From NCBI GenBank assembly GCA_963675365.2, contig CAXXVA010000003.1, positions 62,001 to 126,000 on the forward strand: a DNA stretch of 64,000 nucleotides, in the 5' to 3' direction. Positions within the stretch are counted from its first letter, which is position 1. The number at the start of each line of letters is the position of its first letter. A program made the translations under genes and the position numbers. Positions 7,261 through 16,478 of the stretch are shown here, in pieces. The notes below the pieces were generated by a model. It was not told the origin of the DNA. It made no database searches and saw only the letters and a program-made list of their open reading frames with translations. Origin of the DNA: CAXXOK01 sp963675365. Its GTDB lineage: Bacteria > Bacillota > Clostridia > Christensenellales > Aristaeellaceae.

Positions 7261-9267
7261 TCAACTCACGGACACGTCCTTAAGCGACTGTTGCAATAGT
7301 GAACGCGCCTGATTGAAAAGCGTTTGGTACGCGGGCCGCAGGGCGCTCGACTCCGATAATTCCTGCGCGCATTCCGCGGCGTCGTGCAGGATCTTCGTGT
7401 TCATCATGTCCATGCCGCCCGCCCACAGCCCCGCGCCTTGCTGCTGTGTGCCCAGAAGCTCGCCCGGGCCGCGCAGTTCCAGATCCTTGCGTGCGATTTC
7501 AAAGCCGTCGTTGGTCTGCGTCAGCGCCCGCAGGCGTTCGTTTTCCTCGCCGACGAGGAAGCACCGGCTTTCCAGCGCGCCGCGCCCAACGCGGCCGCGC
7601 AGCTGGTGGAGCTGCGCCAAGCCGTAGCGCTCTGCGTCCTCCACGATCATGATGGTGGCGCCCGGTACGTTCATGCCGACCTCGATGACCGTGGTGGCGA
7701 TTAAAGCCTTCAGCGTACCGTTTGCAAACGCGGCGAGGACTTTCGCTTTTTCCGCCGACGGCTGCCGCCCGTGCGTAACGCCCAGGGGAATGCCGCGCAG
7801 CGCGCCCTGCGCAAGCTCTTTTTGCAGCGATTCCACAGCTTTGAGTTGCGCCTTGCCCTCGTCTTCCTCGATCAGCGGACAGACGATATACGCCTGACGG
7901 CCTTTTTCCAGTTCGCCGCGCAGGTAATGGTACATGTCTTTACGTTTTTCTGCCGGCACGATACTGGTTTTCACGGGCGTGCGGCCCGGCGGCAGTTCGT
8001 CCACCACCGATACGTCCAAATCGCCGTACAGCATCAGCGCGAGCGAGCGGGGGATGGGCGTGGCGGACATGACCAGCAGATCGGGAGCGCCGCCGCGTCC
8101 TTTTTGAATCAATTTGGTTCTTTGTGCGACGCCGAAGCGGTGCTGTTCGTCGGTAATGCACAGCCCGAGGTTTTGATATGTTACGCTTTCCGAGATCAGC
8201 GCGTGCGTGCCGATCACCGCCTGCCATGCGCCGGTTTGAATGTTCAGTAGCGCTTCCTTGCGCTCCGCCGCCTTCATGCCCGACAGCAGCAGCCCGCAGC
8301 GTACGCCGAGCGGCTGTAAAACCTTCTTCGCGCTTTCCAGGTGCTGGCGCGCCAGGATTTCCGTAGGCGCCATGAACGCCGCCTGAAAACCGGCTTTGGC
8401 GCACAGCGCCACCGCGCCAAACGCGATGGCCGTTTTGCCGCAGCCCACGTCGCCCTGCACCATGCGCGCCATGGCGGCGGGGCCGCGCATATCGGCTGTA
8501 ATCTCCAGAAGCGTGCGCTTCTGCGCCTTTGTCGGCCGGAAAGGGAGGGAAGCCCAGTAGGCGTCCTCCGCGCCGGCTGCGACGGATAGCGCGCGTCCGC
8601 CTTCCCGGCGGCGCTTGAACTGCCGCACGGCGATTTGATAGAGCAGAAGCTGTTCAAAGGCGATGCGCCGCTGCGCCAGCGCGACGTTTGCCATCGTGTC
8701 CGGGCTGTGCAGGATGCGGATCGCCGCTGCGGAGGACATCAGCGCATACTTTTCTAATACCGCGTCCGGCAGCGTTTCCCGGCAGATGCCGTCCGCCTGT
8801 TCTAAAAGCTGCTTGACAAGCGTTTCGCGCGTCTTGTTGGGGATGCCCTCGATGGCGCGGTACACGGGCACGATGCGCACGCTGTCTTCGATCCGCGCGT
8901 TATACAATTGCACGCTTTGCTTGAAGCGTTCCACCCTGCCGTACAGCAGCGCGGTTTCCTTTTTTTCAAGCACCTGCCGCATCCATGGCTGGTTAAACCA
9001 GCAGCCGGTGATCTCGCCGGTGTCGTCCCTGAATTTGCAGGTCACGCGGGAGAGCTTCCCGTGATAGCTGATTTTCGGAGTTCCCGCCTTTTGCAGGCGG
9101 AAAGCCTGGCTCGCGCCGTGGCGCGCGTCCTTAACGGCCGTCAGGTCGCCCATATCGCGGTAGCGGGCGGGCACGGCATATAAAAGATCACGCAGCGAGT
9201 GTATACCCGCTGCGTTAAGTGCGTCCAAACGTTTCGGCCCGATGCCCCGAAGTGAAGAAAGCTCCAT
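7261..9267 (-). CDS. recG: ATP-dependent DNA helicase RecG
   Basis: A 668-residue superfamily-2 helicase that remodels stalled forks and recombination intermediates. An N-terminal wedge/OB domain (ISYHGKLSRVTCKFRDDTGEITGCWFN) is followed by helicase motifs: motif I GDVGCGKT, motif II as DEQH (ITDEQHRFGV), motif III MSATPIPRS, and motif VI QLRGRVGRG. The C-terminal region keeps the TNDGFEIARKDLELRGPGE block. The length is normal. It starts two bases after the stop of the DAK2 gene, the usual yloU-yloV-recG order in Firmicutes, so translation is probably coupled. Confidence 0.97.
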   Translation of the reverse strand: MELSSLRGIGPKRLDALNAAGIHSLRDLLYAVPARYRDMGDLTAVKDARHGASQAFRLQKAGTPKISYHGKLSRVTCKFRDDTGEITGCWFNQPWMRQVLEKKETALLYGRVERFKQSVQLYNARIEDSVRIVPVYRAIEGIPNKTRETLVKQLLEQADGICRETLPDAVLEKYALMSSAAAIRILHSPDTMANVALAQRRIAFEQLLLYQIAVRQFKRRREGGRALSVAAGAEDAYWASLPFRPTKAQKRTLLEITADMRGPAAMARMVQGDVGCGKTAIAFGAVALCAKAGFQAAFMAPTEILARQHLESAKKVLQPLGVRCGLLLSGMKAAERKEALLNIQTGAWQAVIGTHALISESVTYQNLGLCITDEQHRFGVAQRTKLIQKGRGGAPDLLVMSATPIPRSLALMLYGDLDVSVVDELPPGRTPVKTSIVPAEKRKDMYHYLRGELEKGRQAYIVCPLIEEDEGKAQLKAVESLQKELAQGALRGIPLGVTHGRQPSAEKAKVLAAFANGTLKALIATTVIEVGMNVPGATIMIVEDAERYGLAQLHQLRGRVGRGALESRCFLVGEENERLRALTQTNDGFEIARKDLELRGPGELLGTQQQGAGLWAGGMDMMNTKILHDAAECAQELSESSALRPAYQTLFNQARSLLQQSLKDVSVS

Positions 9268-9269
9268 GG

Positions 9270-10916
9270 CTATTCCACGGAGATCAGATAATAGTACAGC
9301 GGCTGGCCGCCCCTGTGCATCTCCACGTCGCAGTCGTGAAAAATGTCTGCGAGCTCGTCGGTCAGGTGCTGCGCCGTTTCTTCGGATACGTCGCTGCCGT
9401 AATATACGGTGATCAGCTCGTCGTCCCCGGTGACGATCTTCTGCATCAGTTCCTTGGCGACGATCTGCGGGTCATCGCCCTTTTCGTCCACCTTGCCGTT
9501 GTTCAGGCCCAGAATATCGCCTTTTTTGATCTTCAGGCCCTCGATTTCCGAATCGCGCACGGCGTAGGTGACAGTGCAGGTGCGCACGCGTTGGGCTGCC
9601 TCGTCCATGTTTTTCACGTTTTCGTCGTCGCTCGCGCCTTCCTGATAGGCGATGATCCCCGCGATGCCCATGGCAACGTTTTTGGTGGGGATGACGTACA
9701 CCTGCTTGCCGTCGGCAATCGCCGCGGCCTGCTGGGCGGCGAGGATAACGTTTCCGTTATTTGGGAACACGAACACCGACTTGGCGTTGATCTTGGCAAT
9801 GCCTTCGGAAATATCCTCGATGGACGGGTTCATCGTCTGCCCGCCCTCGACGATCTGGTCTACCCCCAAGTCGTTGAAAATCGCGTCGAAGCCTTCGCCG
9901 ACCGATACCGCGAGAATCCCGGAGGCCTTGGGCGGCTCGTTGCGCTTCGTTGCGGCCTGCGCGGCCGCCTTGTCGCGGCGCTGCTGGATCATGTTTTCGA
10001 TCTTCAGGTTCACCAGTTCGCCCATCGCGCCGCCGTAGTTGAGCGCTTTGCCGGGCTCGTTGGTATGCACGTGTACCTTGACCAGCGCCAAATCACCCAC
10101 CACCAGCACGCAGTCGCCGATGCGGTTTAATTTCCGCCGGAAGGTGTTGACGTCCTCGTCGGTCACCTCGGGGAGGAGGTTCTGGATCAGGAATTCCGTG
10201 CAGTACGCGTATTTAATTTCGCCGAGCTGATCGTGATCGTCTTCAAACACCACTTCGCCGTCGGCGGAAAAGTCCATCAGTTCCTTGGGCACTTCTTCGC
10301 CCCGCAGCGCTTTTTGGTATCCCATGTAAATTAACAAAAGCCCGCGTCCGCCCGCGTCCACGACGCCTGCCTGCGTCAATGCCGGGAGCATCTGCTGGGT
10401 TTTTTTGAGGATCACCTCGCCGGAAGACAGGATAACGTCAAATAACGCGTCAAAGTCTTCGGGCGCTTTTTCGGCCTGTTTCACCGCTTCTTCGGCAATC
10501 ACGCGGGCGACGGTTAAAATGGTGCCCTCTTTGGGTTTCATCATGGCCTTGTAGGCGTATTCGGAACCGGATTTGAGCGCCGCGGCAAACTGCACCGGGG
10601 AGATGCGCTCCAAGCCCTCCAGACCGTGGGCAAAGCCGCGGTAAAGCTGCGAGGTAATCACGCCGGAGTTGCCGCGCGCGCCGCGAAGCGCGCCTTTGGC
10701 CATGGCGTCGGCCGCCTCGCCCGCGTGCACGTATTCCTTCTGGCTGAGTTCGCGGATGGCCGCGGACATGGTTAAAGACATGTTTGTGCCCGTATCGCCG
10801 TCGGGTACGGGAAACACGTTCAAAGCGTCCACGGAATCCCTGTTATTTTCAAGCATCGCTGCGCCCGCTAAAACCATATCGCGCAGCAGAAGGCCGTCTA
10901 TCATCTTGATCTGCAT
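9270..10916 (-). CDS. fakA: DAK2-domain protein (YloV/FakA-like fatty-acid kinase subunit)
   Basis: About 548 residues. The N-terminal DAK2 domain starts IDGLLLRDMVLAGAAMLENN and carries the ATP/Mg loop NVFPVPDGDTGTNM and the glycine-rich KGALRGARGNSGVI. A middle domain follows, and the C-terminal domain has FVFPNNGNVILAAQQAA and ends in a degenerate DegV-like fold. FakA phosphorylates fatty acids bound to FakB (DegV-family) partners; no FakB gene is in this window, so the role is taken from the family. I chose the ATG at 10,916 because GGGAGG lies 10 bases upstream. It lies between the Asp23 gene and recG, as in Bacillus. Confidence 0.88.
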   Translation of the reverse strand: MQIKMIDGLLLRDMVLAGAAMLENNRDSVDALNVFPVPDGDTGTNMSLTMSAAIRELSQKEYVHAGEAADAMAKGALRGARGNSGVITSQLYRGFAHGLEGLERISPVQFAAALKSGSEYAYKAMMKPKEGTILTVARVIAEEAVKQAEKAPEDFDALFDVILSSGEVILKKTQQMLPALTQAGVVDAGGRGLLLIYMGYQKALRGEEVPKELMDFSADGEVVFEDDHDQLGEIKYAYCTEFLIQNLLPEVTDEDVNTFRRKLNRIGDCVLVVGDLALVKVHVHTNEPGKALNYGGAMGELVNLKIENMIQQRRDKAAAQAATKRNEPPKASGILAVSVGEGFDAIFNDLGVDQIVEGGQTMNPSIEDISEGIAKINAKSVFVFPNNGNVILAAQQAAAIADGKQVYVIPTKNVAMGIAGIIAYQEGASDDENVKNMDEAAQRVRTCTVTYAVRDSEIEGLKIKKGDILGLNNGKVDEKGDDPQIVAKELMQKIVTGDDELITVYYGSDVSEETAQHLTDELADIFHDCDVEMHRGGQPLYYYLISVE

Positions 10917-10942
10917 CAAAAACAAATCCTCCCGTGCCGATT

Positions 10943-11293
10943 TTATACGCGAACGCCCTCTACGGAAATGTTCACGCGGCGGATTTTGATACCCGTCATG
11001 CTTTCCAGCTTGTAGCGGACCGTTTCGGTGATGGTTTTGCAAACCTCGCCGATGGAAATGCCGTATTCGACGATGATAAAAAGATCAACGTCAAGCATGT
11101 CGTCCACCATTTTGAGTTCCACGCCCTTGGTCAGGTTTTCACGCCCAAGCCACTGGATGACCCCGTCCTTGACGCGCTTGGAGGACATCGCCACGATGCC
11201 GTAGCACTCCAGCGCCGCATAGCCGGCGACCTTCAGCATAACGTCCTCGGAGATGAAGACGGTACCGATATCGTTTTTAATTTTACCTTCCAT
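10943..11293 (-). CDS. yloU: Asp23/Gls24-family envelope stress protein (YloU)
   Basis: A 116-residue protein with the Asp23 fold: GTVFISEDVMLKVAGYAALECYGIVAM at the front, a middle LTKGVELKMVDDMLDVDLFIIVEYG, and the end ITETVRYKLESMTGIKIRRVNISVEGV. Family members lie on the inner face of the membrane and take part in envelope homeostasis. The start at 11,293 is supported by GGAGG 10 bases upstream. It heads an operon yloU-fakA-recG behind a promoter at 11,406-11,434. Confidence 0.9.
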   Translation of the reverse strand: MEGKIKNDIGTVFISEDVMLKVAGYAALECYGIVAMSSKRVKDGVIQWLGRENLTKGVELKMVDDMLDVDLFIIVEYGISIGEVCKTITETVRYKLESMTGIKIRRVNISVEGVRV

Positions 11294-11405
11294 AATCCAC
11301 ATGCCTCCTTGCAGCGACCGGCGTTCAAACGGCCCAATCTGTGAAAAGAAAAGCGCATTTGCCGCGCCTGGATGCGCGGCGTTGCGCGCGCGGGAAAGCA
11401 TGATT

Positions 11406-11434
11406 ATTATACATGAACGGTCTTTTTTACGCAA
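11406..11434 (-). promoter_or_regulatory. Promoter of the yloU-fakA-recG operon
   Basis: On the minus strand TTGCGT (11,429-11,434) and a perfect TATAAT (11,406-11,411) are 17 bp apart, about 110 bp before the yloU start. The leader between contains the TGCGCGGC-type short dyads but no clear riboswitch. Confidence 0.65.
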
Positions 11435-11502
11435 CTGTGCCCGCGTCCGTTTCCACCGGGCGTGTTCCGCCCCGGAATTGTCTACCGATTGTGTTTATCG
11501 TC

Positions 11503-11531
11503 TGGACAGGGCGTGCTATATAGGGTATAAT
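11503..11531 (+). promoter_or_regulatory. Promoter of nrdR
   Basis: TGGACA (11,503-11,508) and TATAAT (11,526-11,531), 17 bp apart, about 50 bp before the nrdR start. It is back to back with the yloU promoter. Confidence 0.65.
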
Positions 11532-11584
11532 GAACAAAACACAGACGTTTGGCGCATTCGCAATTGAAGAAGGGTGGGATCCTC

Positions 11585-12046
11585 TTGAAATGCCGGTTTT
11601 GCGGATATCTGGATTCTAAGGTGATTGATTCACGGCCGACGGACGAGGGCCTGTCCATCCGCAGGCGGCGCGAATGCATACGCTGCGGCAAGCGTTTTAC
11701 TACCTATGAAAAGATCGAAACCCTGCCCGTGATGGTAGTCAAGAAGGACCAGCGGCGCGAAGCCTTCAGCGCCGAGAAAATCAAAGCGGGGCTGATCCAC
11801 GCCTGCCAGAAGCGCCCCGTGAGCATGGATCAGATCGACGCGATCGTGGATAAGGCCGAAAAGGCCGTGTACGGCAGCGGCGAATCCGAATTCCCCAGCC
11901 GCAAGATCGGCGAATTGGTTATGGAGGAGCTTAAAAAGCTCGACGACGTCGCCTATGTGCGCTTCGCCAGCGTATACCGGCAGTTTACCGATATCGGCAG
12001 CTTTGCCGACGAGCTGAACAAACTGATGAAAGAACATAAAAAATAA
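11585..12046 (+). CDS. nrdR: Transcriptional repressor NrdR
   Basis: A 153-residue repressor of ribonucleotide reductase genes. The N-terminal zinc ribbon reads CRFCGYLDSKVIDSRP and then CIRCGKRFTTYE. The ATP-cone domain follows (VVKKDQRREAFSAEKIKAGLIHACQKRPVS and on to ASVYRQFTDI). I place the start at the TTG at 11,585 because NrdR proteins begin one or two residues before the first zinc cysteine and a GGGTGGG stretch lies about 8 bases upstream. The usual proline of the first CPxC is arginine here (CRFC), which should not harm zinc binding. It is monocistronic, with a terminator right after it. Confidence 0.95.
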   Translation: MKCRFCGYLDSKVIDSRPTDEGLSIRRRRECIRCGKRFTTYEKIETLPVMVVKKDQRREAFSAEKIKAGLIHACQKRPVSMDQIDAIVDKAEKAVYGSGESEFPSRKIGELVMEELKKLDDVAYVRFASVYRQFTDIGSFADELNKLMKEHKK

Positions 12047-12065
12047 GACCATTCATACCTGAAAC

Positions 12066-12092
12066 AAAAATGCCCGCATTGCGGGCTTTTTT
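12066..12092 (+). terminator. Intrinsic terminator of nrdR
   Basis: GCCCGC (12,072-12,077), loop ATT, GCGGGC (12,081-12,086) followed by six T. Confidence 0.8.
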
Positions 12093-12120
12093 GTCACCAT
12101 CGCTTATCGTGTGGTATAAT
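12091..12120 (+). promoter_or_regulatory. Promoter of the polA-coaE operon
   Basis: TTGTCA (12,091-12,096), 18-bp spacer and TATAAT (12,115-12,120), about 40 bp before the polA start. The -35 box begins in the T-run of the nrdR terminator. Confidence 0.6.
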
Positions 12121-12159
12121 TACAGGAATGATTTGACAGGCGAAAGGGGGAGCGAAACC

Positions 12160-14820
12160 ATGTCCGAAAAACCGCGCAATATCATGCTCGTGGACGGCCA
12201 CAGCCTGATCTTCCGCGCCTTTCACGCGCTGCCGCTTTTAGATACCGGCGGCGTGTATACCAACGCCGTTCAAGGCTTTTTCAGCATGCTGTTCAAGGCG
12301 ATCGCCGATTACAAGCCCGACGCGCTGTGCGTGATGCTCGATACCCACGCCCCAACCTTCCGCCACAAGCTTTTCGACGACTACAAGGCGGGCCGCAAGC
12401 CTACCCCCGAGGAGCTGAAACCGCAGGTTCCCGTGATCCGGGAGATTTTACAGGCCATGAACATCCCCGTGAAGTTCATGGAGGGCTACGAAGCGGACGA
12501 CCTGCTGGGCACCGCCGCGCGGATGGCCAACGAACAGGGCATTCACGCCAACATCCTGACCGGCGATCGCGACGCTCTGCAGCTGATTTCGGGTCAAACC
12601 AACGTGATTTTAACCAAGAAGGGCATTTCCGAAAGCCTGCTGCTGTCGCCGGAGACGATGCCCAAGCTTTACGGCTATACGCCGGAGCAGGCTATCGACC
12701 TCAAAGCGCTGATGGGGGATTCCTCGGACAATATTCCCGGCGTTCCTGGCGTAGGGGAAAAGACGGCGCTGAAGCTGCTGGCAGACTACGGAAGCATGGA
12801 CGGGGTCTACTTGCACGCGGATGAAATCAAGGGCAAACTCGGCGAGAAGATCCGCGACAATAAAGCTAAGGCGAAACTGAGCCGGGAGCTGGGCACAATC
12901 TGCGTTACCGCGCCCCTGGAGATCGACTTCGGCGATTGCGGCATCGACGACATGCCAAACGCCATTCCCATGATGCAGGAGTACAGGCTGCGGAGGCTTT
13001 CGGAGCTTCTGGAACAGCTGTTCAAAAACAGAAAACAGACGGCAGGGTCCGCGCAGGCGGCGCCGCATGCTGCCCAAAAACCGGAAAAGGCGGTCGCACC
13101 GATGCAGCCGTTTATGACCGTGACCGACGAGCAGAAGCTTGCGCTGATCGCCCAGAGCCTGCAAAAGGCCGGGCAGACGGTCACCCTGTACCTGGGGGAG
13201 AGCGCCGTGGCCATGTGCGCCGTGGACGGCCGCGTGTGGGTGATGCCGATGGCGCTGGATATGCTTACCCCCGGCATGGATGAAGACCAGGTGTTACGAG
13301 CGCTGGAACCGGTGCTTTTGTCACTTCCGCTGGTCGTGCACGACGCCAAGGCGCTGTTCCACAAGGCGGACAAGCTCGGCCTGCCGCTGCCCCAAATCGA
13401 CCACGATCTGATGATCGCGGCGTATCTGCTGGAGCCGGAGCAAAAGAATTCGGATCTGGAAACCATGCTCTACGGCGCGCCGATTGAAACCAAGGGCCGC
13501 AAAGAGCCTGCGCCCGTTCCGCCCGAAAAAGCGGCCAAAGACGTGTATACGATGATGAGCCTGCGCCCGGCGCAGCTTACCCGCATCAAAGATAACGGAA
13601 TGCTTTCCCTGTTCAACGATATGGAAATGCCGCTGATCCGCGTGCTGTTTTATATGGAGAAGGAAGGCTTTACCGTAGACAAGGCGGCGCTTGAGGAGCT
13701 TGGCAGCCAGTTCCTTTCAGAGATCGAAAAGCTGCACGACAAGGCCATCAAGCTGGCCGGCGGCGCAGACTTTAACTTAAACAGCCCCAAGCAGCTTTCC
13801 GAGGTGCTGTTTGAGAAACTTCAGCTTCCCGCCCTTGGCCGCAAGGGGAAGACCGGCGTGTATTCCACCTCTGCGGATGTGCTGGAACAGCTGGATCATC
13901 CCATCATCGAGCCCATCCTGCGCTACCGCAAGCTCACCAAACTGCAAAGCGTGTATATCGAGGGCCTGTCAAAGCTCGTGGATAAAACCGGGCGCGTGCA
14001 TACGACCTTCGACCAGACCGCCGCCGTGACCGGCCGGATTTCAAGTCTTGAACCGAATTTGCAGAACATCCCCGTCCGCAGCGAGGAAGGCCGCGAAATC
14101 CGCAAGGCTTTCATCGCCAAAGAGGACTGGCTTTTACTGGACGCCGATTACAGCCAGATTGAGCTGCGGGTGCTGGCGCATTTAAGCGGCGACCCGGCCA
14201 TGAAAGACGCGTTTATCAAGGGGCAGGACATCCACACCCGCACCGCTGCCGAGGTGAATAACGTCGCCTTTGAGGACGTGACCCCCGCCATGCGCCGCAG
14301 CGCCAAGGCGGTCAATTTCGGCATCGTGTACGGGATATCAGGCTTCGGGCTCGCGCGCAACATCGGCGTGAGCCTGCGGGAGGCTGACGCCTACATCGCT
14401 ACCTATTTCGAGCGCTACCCCAAGGTGAAGGACTTCATGGACGAGTGCGTGCGCCTTGGCTACGAGCGCGGCTACGCCCAGACCCTGCTTGGCCGCAGAC
14501 GGCAATTGCACGAATTGAAGAACGGAAACCGCAACATCCGCAATTTCGGCGAGCGCGCCGCCATGAATATGCCCGTGCAGGGCACCGCGGCGGATATCAT
14601 CAAGCTTGCGATGGTCAAGGTGTTCGGCGATCTGCAGAAGGGAAAATTCCAGGCGAAGCTTATCCTGCAGGTGCACGACGAGCTGGTGGTGGAATGCCCC
14701 CGCAGCGAGGTGGAAACCGTCGCCGACCTCATCCGCGACGCGATGGAGAACATCATCACCATCGACGTACCCTTGATTGCGGACGTATCATCAGGATATA
14801 GCTGGTATGACGCGAAATAG
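12160..14820 (+). CDS. polA: DNA polymerase I
   Basis: An 886-residue family A polymerase for Okazaki fragment maturation and repair. Residues 1-290 are the 5'-3' exonuclease (MLVDGHSLIFRAFHALP, DDYKAGRKPTPEE, EGYEADDLLGT, GDRDALQL, GDSSDNIPGVPGVGEKTA). The middle 300-480 region corresponds to the 3'-5' exonuclease domain but lacks a clear DxE metal pair, so proofreading is probably lost, as in many Firmicutes. The polymerase domain has LDADYSQIELRVLAHLS (motif A), RRSAKAVNFGIVYGISGFG (motif B) and LQVHDELV (motif C). I chose the ATG at 12,160 because GGGGGAG lies 8 bases upstream. Confidence 0.97.
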   Translation: MSEKPRNIMLVDGHSLIFRAFHALPLLDTGGVYTNAVQGFFSMLFKAIADYKPDALCVMLDTHAPTFRHKLFDDYKAGRKPTPEELKPQVPVIREILQAMNIPVKFMEGYEADDLLGTAARMANEQGIHANILTGDRDALQLISGQTNVILTKKGISESLLLSPETMPKLYGYTPEQAIDLKALMGDSSDNIPGVPGVGEKTALKLLADYGSMDGVYLHADEIKGKLGEKIRDNKAKAKLSRELGTICVTAPLEIDFGDCGIDDMPNAIPMMQEYRLRRLSELLEQLFKNRKQTAGSAQAAPHAAQKPEKAVAPMQPFMTVTDEQKLALIAQSLQKAGQTVTLYLGESAVAMCAVDGRVWVMPMALDMLTPGMDEDQVLRALEPVLLSLPLVVHDAKALFHKADKLGLPLPQIDHDLMIAAYLLEPEQKNSDLETMLYGAPIETKGRKEPAPVPPEKAAKDVYTMMSLRPAQLTRIKDNGMLSLFNDMEMPLIRVLFYMEKEGFTVDKAALEELGSQFLSEIEKLHDKAIKLAGGADFNLNSPKQLSEVLFEKLQLPALGRKGKTGVYSTSADVLEQLDHPIIEPILRYRKLTKLQSVYIEGLSKLVDKTGRVHTTFDQTAAVTGRISSLEPNLQNIPVRSEEGREIRKAFIAKEDWLLLDADYSQIELRVLAHLSGDPAMKDAFIKGQDIHTRTAAEVNNVAFEDVTPAMRRSAKAVNFGIVYGISGFGLARNIGVSLREADAYIATYFERYPKVKDFMDECVRLGYERGYAQTLLGRRRQLHELKNGNRNIRNFGERAAMNMPVQGTAADIIKLAMVKVFGDLQKGKFQAKLILQVHDELVVECPRSEVETVADLIRDAMENIITIDVPLIADVSSGYSWYDAK

Positions 14821-14830
14821 GGAGAAACAT

Positions 14831-15439
14831 ATGCGCATTATCGCCATCACCGGCGGCATCGGCAGCGGGAAGAGCACCGTTGCCGGCTGGATTGAGGAGA
14901 CCGGCGTACCCGTCGTCGACGCCGACGCGATCTCCCGCGCGCTCACCGCGCCGGGAGGAGAAGCGCTGCCCGGGATCCGGGAGGCGTTCGGAGACGGTGT
15001 GTTCCAGCCCGACGGTACGCTGAACCGTGCGGCGCTGGCCGATCTGGTATTCCGCGCCGATCCCGCGCAGCAGAAGCAGCTCAACGCCATTTTGCACCCG
15101 ATGGTTATCCGGAGCATGCGGCGGCAGCTGGACGCGCTGGAGACGCGGGGCGAGGCGATCGCCGTCATCGAGGTGCCGCTTTTGTACGAGGCGGGCATGG
15201 AAGGCATTGCGGACGCCGTGATCTGCGTCGCCGCTTCGGAGGAGACGCGGCTCAAACGCCTAACGGCGCGCTCGGGGCTGAGCCGCGAGCAGGCGCTTGC
15301 GCGTATGCGGGCGCAGCAGGACGTGCAAAAAACCGAGGCGCTTGCCGACTACGTAATCCGTACCGACTGTCCCACGATCGAGAACAAACGAACCACGCTG
15401 CGGCTTTGGCAGCGTATCGCAGGAAAGATAGAGGCGTAA
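14831..15439 (+). CDS. coaE: Dephospho-CoA kinase
   Basis: A 202-residue P-loop kinase catalysing the last step of coenzyme A synthesis. Walker A is GGIGSGKST at residues 8-16. The family motifs VVDADAISRALTAPGGEALPGI, HPMVIRSM and VIEVPLLYEAGME follow in order. GGGAGA lies 6 bases before the ATG and the gene starts ten bases after polA, a common gene pair. The last part (ALARMRAQQDVQKTEALADYVI) is the normal end of the family. Confidence 0.96.
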   Translation: MRIIAITGGIGSGKSTVAGWIEETGVPVVDADAISRALTAPGGEALPGIREAFGDGVFQPDGTLNRAALADLVFRADPAQQKQLNAILHPMVIRSMRRQLDALETRGEAIAVIEVPLLYEAGMEGIADAVICVAASEETRLKRLTARSGLSREQALARMRAQQDVQKTEALADYVIRTDCPTIENKRTTLRLWQRIAGKIEA

Positions 15440-15446
15440 ACCGCAG

Positions 15447-16478
15447 ATGCATTTTGTTTTCCATCAGAACAGCGACAACATTCCCGGGCGTGTGAACCGC
15501 AGGGCCGACCGCTACGGGCAAAACGATCCGCGCGGACAGTATCCGCGCCCCCGGGACAACCAGTTCGCCCAGCAGCCAAAACCGCGTATTTTTCCCACGC
15601 CCCAGTCGCGGTCCGTCGATTCCGAACCAATGCCGCAAACCGAAGAGCCGCAGGATGTGTTCACCGAAAACGGCGCGCAGTACGTAAAGCCGGCCCGGCC
15701 GTACGTGCCGGACTATATGCGTACTGAAAAACAGCGCGAGCCGCTGGAACCGCAGGGCTTTGATATCCCCACGCCCCAGGCGGGACGCGGGTCCGGCCAG
15801 AACCCCTACACCGTGGTCAGTGAAAAAAGCGAAAGCCAGGGGCCCAGGGTACGCAGACGTACCCTGATCATCCTGATCGCGGCGGCGGCCGTGCTGCTTG
15901 TGGGCCTTTGGGTGGGGCAGATGGTCTTCGCCGGACAGACGCAGACGATTTATTCGGCGCGGGAGGCGGCTCAGGAAAGCCTGCTGGATCATCATCCATT
16001 CCGGTACCGCGAGCTGATCGAGCAAGAGGCCGTGAAAAACAACCTGAATCCCGCGTTCGTTGCGGCGATCGTGCTCAACGAAAGCTCGTTTGATCCCTAC
16101 GCCGAAAGCTACAAGGGCGCGCGCGGGCTGATGCAGCTGATGGAGGATACCGCCCAGTGGGTGTACGAAAGCATCGGCATGGGCGCGGACTATTCCTTTG
16201 ATCAGATGTACGAAGCCGAAACGAACGTGGTCTACGGCTGCTGGTATCTGTCCTACCTGAGCGAGAAGTTCGGCGGCGATCCGGTGCTGGTGGCGGCGGC
16301 GTTTCATTCCGGCCAGACCAACGTGCTGAACTGGCTGAACGATTCCACGGTGTCTGCCGACCAGCAGACGATCAAACTGGAGAACCTGCCCGACGGCAAC
16401 ACCAAAACCTACGTGGAGCGTGTGCTCAACGCCTATGCCGTCTACCGCCGGCTGTATTATGAAGAGGTGACCGTATGA
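15447..16478 (+). CDS. Membrane-anchored lytic transglycosylase (SLT domain)
   Basis: A 343-residue protein. The first 135 residues are polar, rich in Pro, Gln and Arg, and probably disordered in the cytoplasm. A transmembrane segment follows (LIILIAAAAVLLVGLWVG, about 140-158). The outside domain is an SLT lysozyme-like fold with catalytic E212 in NESSFDPYAES, then KGARGLMQLM and the C-terminal AAAFHSGQTNVLNWL (family GYNAGxxxV). It cleaves peptidoglycan glycan strands. This is close to the C-terminal domain of Slt70. It starts 8 bases after coaE and overlaps the next gene by four bases. Confidence 0.9.
   Translation: MHFVFHQNSDNIPGRVNRRADRYGQNDPRGQYPRPRDNQFAQQPKPRIFPTPQSRSVDSEPMPQTEEPQDVFTENGAQYVKPARPYVPDYMRTEKQREPLEPQGFDIPTPQAGRGSGQNPYTVVSEKSESQGPRVRRRTLIILIAAAAVLLVGLWVGQMVFAGQTQTIYSAREAAQESLLDHHPFRYRELIEQEAVKNNLNPAFVAAIVLNESSFDPYAESYKGARGLMQLMEDTAQWVYESIGMGADYSFDQMYEAETNVVYGCWYLSYLSEKFGGDPVLVAAAFHSGQTNVLNWLNDSTVSADQQTIKLENLPDGNTKTYVERVLNAYAVYRRLYYEEVTV

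Noticed and set aside
11565..11590. AGGGTGGGATCC before nrdR, recalling a T-box antiterminator
   Set aside because: The full AGGGTGGNACCGCG core and the specifier stem are absent; the stretch is better read as the nrdR ribosome site.
15252..16307. A 351-residue frame antisense to the transglycosylase gene
   Set aside because: His/Arg-rich shadow; the plus-strand protein has an SLT domain and membrane anchor.
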